Source: JADKIH01 sp031411835
GTDB lineage: Bacteria > Bacteroidota > Bacteroidia > AKYH767-A > 2013-40CM-41-45
Assembly (NCBI GenBank): GCA_031411835.1
Contig: JANOBV010000173.1
Location: 1 to 30,779, forward strand
Length of the DNA: 30,779 nt
Direction of reading: 5' to 3'
Part shown: piece by piece, positions 23,228 through 30,779 of the stretch
Position numbering within the stretch: the stretch's first letter is position 1
Layout: the number at the start of each line of letters is the position of its first letter
Notes under the pieces: model-generated
Told to the model about the DNA's origin: nothing
The model's database searches: none
The model's input: the letters and a program-made list of their open reading frames with translations, nothing else
Translations under genes and position numbers: made by a program

Positions 23228-24298
23228 TTAAATTGCTTTATAGACTTTTGTTTGTTGAATCGCTTTATAAAACCCCGGTGTCTTAACAGGGAATCGATAA
23301 CCTATATTTAGAAAAGTGGAGATATAAACATTGTTGACATCGAACAAGTTTAATCTGTAATTGTTGCCATCGACAATGTTTTGGATGCTAATAAAAAATG
23401 CATTTGAATTAAATCCAAATGATGATCTAAGATCATACGCACTTAATTGGGATTTCCAGACATCGACCTTCTGATTTGTTTCTGATGATTTTGTAATTAT
23501 GTGCTGTTCTTCAAGTCCTAGAGTGAAAAGTAAGTTCAGAAATGCTCTTTTGAAAAGTGTAAGAGTATATGTATAGCCAACTCCCGTAGTGAGAGCAGTA
23601 ACATTAAACTGATTCCATTTATTCCAAGTTCCATAATAACCGGCAATATAAGGTGGTACAAGATTGTCAGAATTTAGTTTAAAGGAGTATAAATTTGTAG
23701 CTACAACAAACGAACCGGCAGATTTTATTTGTCTAACATTATTTACATAAGCAGCCCCATATGAAAACCTTTTTTTTCTGTTCAGGAAATAGAAAGCTTT
23801 TACGCGCAATGAACGGTTAGACATTTCGCTATTTTGAAAATATGCAGTTGAGTCGGCAAACCCGGGGATGTAATTTACTGAGTTGACATCATAGAATCCT
23901 TTGTATGACCTCAAGGAGCATTCAATACGAAGTTTTACACCTGTGATGGCAAATTGTAATTGCGAATAATTTGTTCGACCTTTTTTAACTCTTTCGTCTT
24001 TATTTATAGGAGATTTAAATCCAACAAATAAAGAGATTTTGTCATAGAAAAAACCGATGCCCGTGACGTTTTTTGCTAGTGTCGAATACCCGATATTGGA
24101 AATGCCTATTGTGTCTCTTGTCAGCTTTTGCGAAATTGTGATATTATAAGAAGGCTTACTTTGAAAAATAGACAGACCTAACTTTGAAGGATACTTTATT
24201 GCATATAGTGTGTCGAACTGAGCAATTGCATTTGAAGAGCTGAAAGAAATAATTAGAATTAGGAGGGCATTATTCCTGTTGAATATCAATTTCCACAT
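23228..24298 (-). CDS. Outer-membrane protein, DUF4421-like
   Basis: The 356-residue product has a signal peptide (about 1-27, ending AIAQ). The body is built of amphipathic strands alternating with short turns, as in outer-membrane beta-barrels. The order of segments (YPSKLGLSIF near the start; KNVTGIGFFYDKISLFVGFK; LRIECSLRSYKGFY; FYFLNRKKRFSYGAAY; PPYIAGYYG; FLNIGYRFP near the end) matches the DUF4421 family of Bacteroidota as I know it. Function is unknown. The gene stands alone, 400 bases from the giant T9SS gene divergent to it. Confidence 0.82.
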   Translation of the reverse strand: MWKLIFNRNNALLILIISFSSSNAIAQFDTLYAIKYPSKLGLSIFQSKPSYNITISQKLTRDTIGISNIGYSTLAKNVTGIGFFYDKISLFVGFKSPINKDERVKKGRTNYSQLQFAITGVKLRIECSLRSYKGFYDVNSVNYIPGFADSTAYFQNSEMSNRSLRVKAFYFLNRKKRFSYGAAYVNNVRQIKSAGSFVVATNLYSFKLNSDNLVPPYIAGYYGTWNKWNQFNVTALTTGVGYTYTLTLFKRAFLNLLFTLGLEEQHIITKSSETNQKVDVWKSQLSAYDLRSSFGFNSNAFFISIQNIVDGNNYRLNLFDVNNVYISTFLNIGYRFPVKTPGFYKAIQQTKVYKAI

Positions 24299-24701
24299 AG
24301 ATGTCGAAGGTAGAGATTTTTTTTACTCAATTTAAGTTCATGAAAATCCATTTTGTAAACCAAAATACTAATGTAAGAAATCGCTAGAAAAGTGATAGAA
24401 ATGTTCAGGGAATAAGACTTTGGGAGAAAACAGTTTTGACGTTACATATCGTGAAGGTCGGTTTTTATTAGGCTTCTTTAAGTTACTAATTGAAAATTGT
24501 GAATCTGTCCTTTGCTTCCTAAGAATTCGTTGTTTTTTCAACTAATAAATGAAACTGTAAGGTTTTTGAATTTTGAATTTAACAGAATAAAGTATTACAA
24601 GTAGAATGATTTTGAATATAATGGGCAAACTGAATCAAATTTAGTTGCTGATTATAATTTCAATTATAATTTATCAGATTGAATATAAAATGCAATAACC
24701 A
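24299..24701. other. 403-base divergent gap, one short inverted repeat
   Basis: No gene is supported. The only structure seen is ATTATAATT (24651-24659) facing AATTATAAT (24662-24670) with a 2-base centre, 31 bases before the start codon of the giant gene; it could be an operator. No exact TAnnTTTG promoter is found on either strand. Confidence 0.55.
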
Positions 24702-27700
24702 ATGAAACAAAGACAAGAATTAAAACTTAAAGTTTCCTTAAAACGGATTGCATGGGTAACATCTGCACTTGTAGCAGTTTTAGCCATAGGGTTAACTTTA
24801 TTTTTCAATTTTTCATCTAATGAAAAAATATATGCAACGGCCAATGGTGAATACAGGACTAAGGCTAGTGGAAACTGGAATGCAGTAGCAACTTGGCAAA
24901 AATATAACGGTAGTTCTTGGGTAAATGCAACAGCTGCACCAACATCATCAGATGCTATGATCACTATTTTATCAGGACATTCTGTAACAATTACGGCTGG
25001 AGTAACAGTCGATCAGATGGTTGTTGCTAGTGGTGGAACATTAGTGCTGAATTCCGGCGTTACAATTATACTTAATAATGGAACAGGAACAGATTTAGAT
25101 GTATCCGGTGTTTTCAAAAATGCAGGAACAGTTACGATCAGTGCAAGTGCAAACATTGCATATCAAAGTGGTGGAAAATACCAACACAATTATTCAACCT
25201 CGGCCGGAGTAATTCCGACATCAACTTGGAATTCAGGATCTACATGTGAGATCATAGGATACACAACATATAATGGGACAGTTACAGGTATGCAGGCATT
25301 TTCGAACTTCATATGGAACTGTCCATCGCAATTAAGTTGGATCGATTTAAATTCAGGACTCACGAGTGTTACAGGAGACTTTACAATTACTTCTACCGGT
25401 TTAACAGGCGGTTTAAGATTATCTAAGAGCAGTGCTTCTACACTTTCAATTGGAGGGAATTTTACACTTACTACAGGAAACCTATCGTTGTCTGATGGAA
25501 GTGGTATCACTTCAGTTATGAATGTTGCCGGTGATTACACACAAACATTAGGAACTTTCACTGTTGTTGAAGGAAGTAATAGCACGGGAAATGTGAATCT
25601 CTCCGGAAACTTTACACATACTTCAGGAATGATCACAGTAGGCGGAAACTCTAGTACAAGCGCTGTAATTTCATTTGCAAAATCCGGCACACAAACATTT
25701 ACTGCAACAGTGCCAATTGTTACCGGCAATGTCGATTATAAAATTAATAGTGGTTCAACGTTAGATATAGGAACGAACATAATGGTCGGAAGAAATTTTA
25801 CTCTAACTTCAGGAGGGTGTTTATGTATGGGTTCAACAGCTGGTATTTCAGCAACAGGATTGACAGGAAATATTCAAGTTTCAGGGACACGTACTTATAG
25901 CACAGGAGCAGATTACATGTATGTGGGTAGTTCTTCACAGGCAGCTGGGAATGGAATTCCATCTACTGTTAGGAACCTTATAATTAATTCCGGTGGTACT
26001 ATGAGTTTGGCCGCCAATGTAACTGTTACAGGAACTTTAAATCTTGTTAGTGGAAAGATCAACACAGGAAGTAATACACTTTTTATTACAAATAATTCTA
26101 CAGGAAGTATTGCCGGATATTCTTCGACTAATTATATCATTGGAAACTTGAATCGTGCAGTTGGAAGTTCCGGCGCTTACAATTACCCTTTAGGCACAAC
26201 TTCGAAGTATGAACCGTTGACGTTAACTTTATCAGGAACTGCCGGATTTGCTAATGTCTTGGGAAAATTTACTGCTGGAGATCCCACAGATGCTGCACAT
26301 GATCTTGATTCAGTAAATGCAAGTGGCGTACAAATGACAGAGTTGTTGGATTATGGTTCATGGACATTAACTCCAAATTCAAATCTAACAGCAGGCACAT
26401 TTACGGTTAAAGTTGCAGAAGATGGTTATAGTAATACAATCCTCGAAGGAACTGTTCATACATTAGCTAATAGAGCAAACTCTAGCGCTGATTGGTTACA
26501 GGTTGGAACTTACAATGATGCCACACAAACAGTTGTTTCAGGAGTTGCAACAGCTGAACGATCTTCATTAACTAAATTCGGAATATTTGCAATTGCTATA
26601 GGTGATTTTGCAGCTTTCAGTAGCCCAGCATTAAAAAGCGGAACAGCAGGAGCAGTAAATGCAGTCTATCTTTTTCCTATAGTAATGCGAGGTGTAGATG
26701 CATGGGTGCAAATCATTAGTCTCAATAATGGAGCTGTGTTAAGTGACATTGATAATTCAACTACAGGTTACAATGCATCTTTTCAGCCTTTCATTGATTA
26801 TCCTGCAAATTCGACAGCCTATGTTGAATGGAAAATTACATTCAAGAAAGCTGGGACGAGTACTGATACAACAATAAAGAAAATGATTGCAACTGGAGTT
26901 GATATTGATGGAGGTACAAACATCAGGGAATTCATTGATGCCACTATGCCTTTGAGCTATAATCTTGATCCTGCAACAGCATTAACTGTGTCAAACATAG
27001 GTGGTATTTACCGTGCAACCGGAAGTTTTGCAACGGTCAGCAACATTGATACTACAGCGAAGCAAGCTATGTTTGAATTGAACTATAGAAACGTAAATAC
27101 TCTTATGTATCGAACAGGAGCTATCAATTCAAATTCATCCGGACAAACAAGGCAGACTTCTCTCTTCTTCAAATCATTTAATCTCTTGAATAAGAATATC
27201 GCTCTTCCAATTAAATTAATATCCTTTGATGCAAAATTGAAGAATGGAAATGTGAGTTTAAACTGGGCAACAGCATCTGAAATAAACAACGATTACTTTT
27301 CAATTGAACGATCAGCTGATGGACAGAATTTTGAAACTATTCTCACAAAACGAGGTGCTGGAAATTCAACAATCACACAATACTATGAAGCAAATGATGC
27401 GAGCCCACTGAGTGGCTATTCTTATTATAGATTGAAACAAACTGATTTCGACGGGCAGTTTACTTATAGCAATGTTCAAACTGTGAAAAATAAAGGTGGA
27501 AATGATATTGACGAAGCGCAAGTAGAAATCACCGCCATCTCTCCTAATCCATTCACCGATGAATTCAAAGTTGATTTTATATTGAAACAAAAGAGCGAAG
27601 TGGTGATAAGTATGATCAGCGCCAAAGGCGAAGTAATCTTCAAGGAAAATGTTTTGGCAGAAGACGGGTACAATTCCTATAAGTTCAATGACAATAAGGG

Positions 27701-27776
27701 ATTAATTGGTGGGTACTATTTTGTAACAATAAGTTATAAAGACCAAAAGGTTACGAAAAAAGTCCTGAAGTATTAA
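24702..27776 (+). CDS. Giant T9SS-secreted beta-solenoid-like protein, copy 1
   Basis: The 1024-residue product has a long basic N-region followed by one hydrophobic stretch (about 18-35), read as an extended signal peptide. Residues about 47-100 form a domain common in Bacteroidota surface proteins (YRTKASGNWNAVATWQ, then a DAMITILSGHSVTI strand). About 100-520 is rich in short G, S, T, N beta strands, as in right-handed beta-helices. About 830-930 is the fibronectin-like linker (LPIKLISFDAKL, NNDYFSIERS, YYRLKQTDFDG), and the end is a T9SS type A sorting domain (ISPNPFTDEF to KKVLKY). No catalytic site is seen. It is tandem with a paralogue 75 bases downstream, with no terminator between, so cotranscription is likely. 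Confidence 0.9.
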   Translation: MKQRQELKLKVSLKRIAWVTSALVAVLAIGLTLFFNFSSNEKIYATANGEYRTKASGNWNAVATWQKYNGSSWVNATAAPTSSDAMITILSGHSVTITAGVTVDQMVVASGGTLVLNSGVTIILNNGTGTDLDVSGVFKNAGTVTISASANIAYQSGGKYQHNYSTSAGVIPTSTWNSGSTCEIIGYTTYNGTVTGMQAFSNFIWNCPSQLSWIDLNSGLTSVTGDFTITSTGLTGGLRLSKSSASTLSIGGNFTLTTGNLSLSDGSGITSVMNVAGDYTQTLGTFTVVEGSNSTGNVNLSGNFTHTSGMITVGGNSSTSAVISFAKSGTQTFTATVPIVTGNVDYKINSGSTLDIGTNIMVGRNFTLTSGGCLCMGSTAGISATGLTGNIQVSGTRTYSTGADYMYVGSSSQAAGNGIPSTVRNLIINSGGTMSLAANVTVTGTLNLVSGKINTGSNTLFITNNSTGSIAGYSSTNYIIGNLNRAVGSSGAYNYPLGTTSKYEPLTLTLSGTAGFANVLGKFTAGDPTDAAHDLDSVNASGVQMTELLDYGSWTLTPNSNLTAGTFTVKVAEDGYSNTILEGTVHTLANRANSSADWLQVGTYNDATQTVVSGVATAERSSLTKFGIFAIAIGDFAAFSSPALKSGTAGAVNAVYLFPIVMRGVDAWVQIISLNNGAVLSDIDNSTTGYNASFQPFIDYPANSTAYVEWKITFKKAGTSTDTTIKKMIATGVDIDGGTNIREFIDATMPLSYNLDPATALTVSNIGGIYRATGSFATVSNIDTTAKQAMFELNYRNVNTLMYRTGAINSNSSGQTRQTSLFFKSFNLLNKNIALPIKLISFDAKLKNGNVSLNWATASEINNDYFSIERSADGQNFETILTKRGAGNSTITQYYEANDASPLSGYSYYRLKQTDFDGQFTYSNVQTVKNKGGNDIDEAQVEITAISPNPFTDEFKVDFILKQKSEVVISMISAKGEVIFKENVLAEDGYNSYKFNDNKGLIGGYYFVTISYKDQKVTKKVLKY
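25091..25740 (+). repeat. Near-identical block shared with the second giant gene, unit 1
   Basis: Hand alignment with 28265-28914 at a constant offset of 3174 bases, no gaps, gives about 35 differences in 650 positions (about 95 percent). One run of 111 bases (25599-25709) is identical. Sequences on both sides are much less alike. Confidence 0.85.
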
Positions 27777-27851
27777 TTAATAAAGAATAAGAAAATCATT
27801 GGTGTAAATCCAAAAACATTTCAAGTAGATTTAAGTAAACTCACAACCATA

Positions 27852-30779
27852 ATGAAATCAAGAGGACCAAAACGTAGTAGACAGAGACTCGAAATGAGAC
27901 AGAAGATTTCATTGAGACGAGTCACTATGATCTCTTCTGCTTTGATGGGAGTAGTTGCCATTGGACTTACATTATTTTTTAATGTATCTTCAAATGAAAA
28001 GACATTTGCAGCTGTCAGTGGCGAATACCGTACAAAGGCATCAGGTAACTGGAATGCTATTACTATTTGGCAAAAGTATAATGGTTCTTCATGGGTAAAT
28101 GCTACCGCAGCACCTACTTCAACAGATGCAATTATTACTATACTGTCCGGACATACCGTAACCATCATTGCAAATGTAACTGTTGATCAGGTTGTAATTA
28201 ACAGTGGAGGTGTACTTGATTTAAGTTCAGGTAAGATTTTGACTTTAAATAATGGTACAGGTACAGATTTAGATGTATCAGGTGTTTTCAAAAATGCAGG
28301 AACCGTTACGATCAGTGCAAGTGCAAACATTGCATATCAAAGTGGGGGTAAATATCAACACAACTATTCAACTTCGGCCGGAGTAATTCCTACATCAACT
28401 TGGAATTCAGGTTCTACATGTGAGATCATAGGATACACAACATATAGTGGAACAGTTACAGGTATGCAGGCATTTTCGAACTTCATATGGAACTGTCCAT
28501 CGCAATTAAGTTGGATCGATTTGAATTCAGGACTCACGAGTGTTACAGGAGACTTTACAATTACTTCTACCGGTTTAACAGGCGGTCTAAGATTATCTAA
28601 GAGCAGTGCTTCTACACTTTCAGTTGGTGGCAATTTTACTTTGACAACAGGAAACGTATCGTTGTCTGATGGAAGTGGTATCACTTCAGTTATGAATATT
28701 GCCGGTGATTATACCCAAACACTCGGTTCATTCAGCGTCGTTGAAGGAAGTAATAGTACGGGAAATGTGAACCTCTCCGGAAACTTTACACATACTTCAG
28801 GAATGATCACAGTAGGCGGAAACTCTAGTACAAGCGCTGTAATTTCATTTGCAAAATCCGGCACACAAACATTTACTGCAACATTGCCAATTGTTACCGG
28901 CAATGTCGATTATAAAATTAATAGCGGTTCAACGTTAGAAATGGGAACGAGCATCATGTATGGTAGAAATTTTACACTTTCTGCAGGCGGCGGACTTTCA
29001 ATGGGATCTTTATTAGGAATCACAGCATCAGGCTTTTTAGGAAATATTCAAGTGTCAGGTACTCGATCATATAGTACAAGTGCCGATTATATTTACTCCG
29101 GTGCAAGCACTCAATCAACAGGCGCAGGAATTCCGTCAACAGTTAGAAATCTAACTGTCAATAATGGAGCTGTTTTGAATATGTCTGCTAATTTTACTGT
29201 AACCGGAATTCTAAATCTAACAAATGGGAAAATCTCCACAGGCAGCAACACACTTTACTTAACAAATACCTCTACAAGTAGCATTGCCGGATATTCCTCA
29301 ACCAATTATGTTATAGGAAATTTAAGTCGCGCAGTAACGAGTACGGGTACATACGATTTCCCGCTTGGAATCGGAGCGAAATATGAATTGATGACAGTAG
29401 CATTATCAGGAACGGCCGGATTTTCCAGATTGCTTGGATCGTTTACCAATTCAAACCCGAATGCAGATACAACAGGAATTCAGAATATTGATGTTGGTGG
29501 TGTTGAAATGTATGAACTTCTTGATTTCGGTTATTGGACTTTATCACCAAATTCAAATTTGACAATCGGAAAATATACTATTACTGTCAATGAGCAGGGG
29601 TATTTGAATACGATCACAGAAACTTCTGTCTTGTCACTGATCAATAGAAAAGATCTTTCAAGTCCGTGGCAAAATGCAGGGACACACAATGATAATACAC
29701 AGAGTATCGTACCTCCTACAGCAAGGGCAGAACGGTCCATTGTGAATTCATTTGGAATATTTGCGATTGCAAAAGGAGATTATGCCATGTTTAGCAACCC
29801 AACATTAAGAACAGGAACAGCAGGAGAAGTGGGAGCTATATATATTTTTCCAAATGTAATACCAAGTGTTGATGCATGGGTGGAAATTACGAGCATGGTA
29901 GGTGGCGCAACTCTGAGTAGTATTGATGACCAGACCACAGGATATAATGCATCGTTTCAACCATTTATTTATTATCCTCCCGGAGTAGATTCTTATGTCG
30001 AATGGAAATTGCGTTTCAAGAAAAGTGGAACGGCAACTGATACAACTTTATTAAAGATCGTTGCAACAGGGGTCGACGTAGATGGTTCCTCAAGTAGCGG
30101 AAAAAACATTCGTGAATACATTGAAGCAACCATGCCTACTAGTTATAATCTTGATCCGGCAACAACGATCACAGTAACAAACAATGGCGGAAGATATAGA
30201 GCGATGGGGTCTTCAACAACAATTTCAAGCATCGATACTTCAGCCAGACAAGCCATGTACGAGCTAAATTATTCTAATGTGAATGTGATCATGTACAGAA
30301 CGGGAAGTTTAAGTACAATGTCTGCCGGTGAAATCAGACAGACTTCTTTATTTTTTAAAGCATTCTATCTGGGAAATAAAAACATCGCTCTTCCTATAAA
30401 GTTGATTTCTTTCGATGCTAAACTTAGAAATAATAATGTGAGTATATCTTGGGCAACAGCAGCGGAAATTAATAACGATTATTTTTCCATTGAACGATCA
30501 AGTGATGGGCAGAATTTCGAAACCATATTGACGAAACAAGGTGCAGGAAACTCTACAATTACATTAGAGTACGAAGCCAGTGACCCTAATCCACTTGGTG
30601 GATACAGTTACTATAGATTAAAACAAACAGATTACGATGGACATTTTTCATATAGCGATGTTAAAACTGTGAAGAACAAAGGTGGACAAGATGAGATCGA
30701 TGAAGCTGCTGTAGAGATTACTGCTATTTCCCCTAATCCTTTTTCAGATGCATTCAAAATTGATTTCATTCTTAAGCAA
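27852..30779 (+). CDS. Giant T9SS-secreted beta-solenoid-like protein, copy 2, 3' end missing
   Basis: The frame opens at the ATG at 27852 and is still open at the last base, giving 976 residues. The start is chosen because its residues RQRLEMRQKISLRR align with RQELKLKVSLKR of copy 1; a later ATG (27894) would lose part of this. Domains follow copy 1: basic N-region and hydrophobic stretch (about 26-44), YRTKASGNWNAITIWQ, long beta-rich body, LPIKLISFDAKL linker near 845-940, and the beginning of the sorting domain (ISPNPFSDAF) at the window end. A few short insertions are seen relative to copy 1. The role is probably surface structure or adhesion. Confidence 0.9.
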   Translation, partial: MKSRGPKRSRQRLEMRQKISLRRVTMISSALMGVVAIGLTLFFNVSSNEKTFAAVSGEYRTKASGNWNAITIWQKYNGSSWVNATAAPTSTDAIITILSGHTVTIIANVTVDQVVINSGGVLDLSSGKILTLNNGTGTDLDVSGVFKNAGTVTISASANIAYQSGGKYQHNYSTSAGVIPTSTWNSGSTCEIIGYTTYSGTVTGMQAFSNFIWNCPSQLSWIDLNSGLTSVTGDFTITSTGLTGGLRLSKSSASTLSVGGNFTLTTGNVSLSDGSGITSVMNIAGDYTQTLGSFSVVEGSNSTGNVNLSGNFTHTSGMITVGGNSSTSAVISFAKSGTQTFTATLPIVTGNVDYKINSGSTLEMGTSIMYGRNFTLSAGGGLSMGSLLGITASGFLGNIQVSGTRSYSTSADYIYSGASTQSTGAGIPSTVRNLTVNNGAVLNMSANFTVTGILNLTNGKISTGSNTLYLTNTSTSSIAGYSSTNYVIGNLSRAVTSTGTYDFPLGIGAKYELMTVALSGTAGFSRLLGSFTNSNPNADTTGIQNIDVGGVEMYELLDFGYWTLSPNSNLTIGKYTITVNEQGYLNTITETSVLSLINRKDLSSPWQNAGTHNDNTQSIVPPTARAERSIVNSFGIFAIAKGDYAMFSNPTLRTGTAGEVGAIYIFPNVIPSVDAWVEITSMVGGATLSSIDDQTTGYNASFQPFIYYPPGVDSYVEWKLRFKKSGTATDTTLLKIVATGVDVDGSSSSGKNIREYIEATMPTSYNLDPATTITVTNNGGRYRAMGSSTTISSIDTSARQAMYELNYSNVNVIMYRTGSLSTMSAGEIRQTSLFFKAFYLGNKNIALPIKLISFDAKLRNNNVSISWATAAEINNDYFSIERSSDGQNFETILTKQGAGNSTITLEYEASDPNPLGGYSYYRLKQTDYDGHFSYSDVKTVKNKGGQDEIDEAAVEITAISPNPFSDAFKIDFILKQ
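28265..28914 (+). repeat. Near-identical block shared with the first giant gene, unit 2
   Basis: Partner of 25091-25740 with about 95 percent identity by hand alignment, encoding the start of the beta-rich body. The difference from the much lower similarity in the rest of the genes suggests gene conversion or purifying constraint at DNA level. Confidence 0.85.

Noticed and set aside
25190..25510. Minus-strand frame inside the giant genes, with a near-identical twin at 28364-28684
   Set aside because: The conservation is explained by the homogenised block of the plus-strand genes.

Overview
The window comes from a low-GC member of the Bacteroidota. Seven proteins end in a type IX secretion system (T9SS) type A sorting domain with the YPNP or SPNP core. 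There are SprB-type repeats and a DUF4421-like outer-membrane protein, start codons lack Shine-Dalgarno sequences, and one upstream region carries a TAnnTTTG promoter. Lower rank cannot be decided from the sequence. I see no tRNA, rRNA, CRISPR array, integrase or insertion sequence.

Layout. 1-2407 (+): two neighbouring secreted proteins that share a cohesin-like module; the first is cut by the window edge and also has dockerin-like calcium loops. 2551-9361 (-): four transcription units, each starting at the same kind of unusual promoter: a beta-propeller/SprB secreted protein; a duplicated-domain secreted protein with a 50-residue ORF; csbD, a coiled-coil exported protein and a 63-residue peptide; and a second coiled-coil protein with a 51-residue peptide. 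The two short peptides are paralogues, and the second lies in what would otherwise read as intergenic DNA. Set among these units are a DUF493 gene and an S4 RNA-binding gene, transcribed divergently. 9476-11122 (-): an SF2 helicase. 11256-12346 (+): a membrane protein overlapping a lipoprotein gene. 12539-14206 (+): formate-tetrahydrofolate ligase. 14283-15569 (-): an RhlE-type RNA helicase. 15768-20162 (-): two large T9SS cargo proteins. 20382-22532 (+): an ECF sigma factor and a membrane-anchored partner that ends in a barrel-like domain. 22533-23227: a long non-coding stretch rich in inverted repeats. 23228-24298 (-): a DUF4421-like protein. 24702-30779 (+): two tandem giant T9SS cargo paralogues, the second cut by the window edge.

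The most interesting region is 4.9-9.4 kb. Four minus-strand units share an upstream element RTGTRAATTAT, a second element TGTAAA (or a variant) 20 bases further on, and a TTTG-ending -7 element 21 bases after that, all in identical register. CsbD proteins and coiled-coil proteins of this look are linked to general stress in other bacteria, so this may be a small stress regulon that includes a previously unannotated peptide family with the core RGKFVQRYNI. This is inference from sequence pattern only.

The fhs, rhlE, SF2 helicase, S4 and DUF493 genes are ordinary housekeeping or accessory genes with no evident tie to these units.
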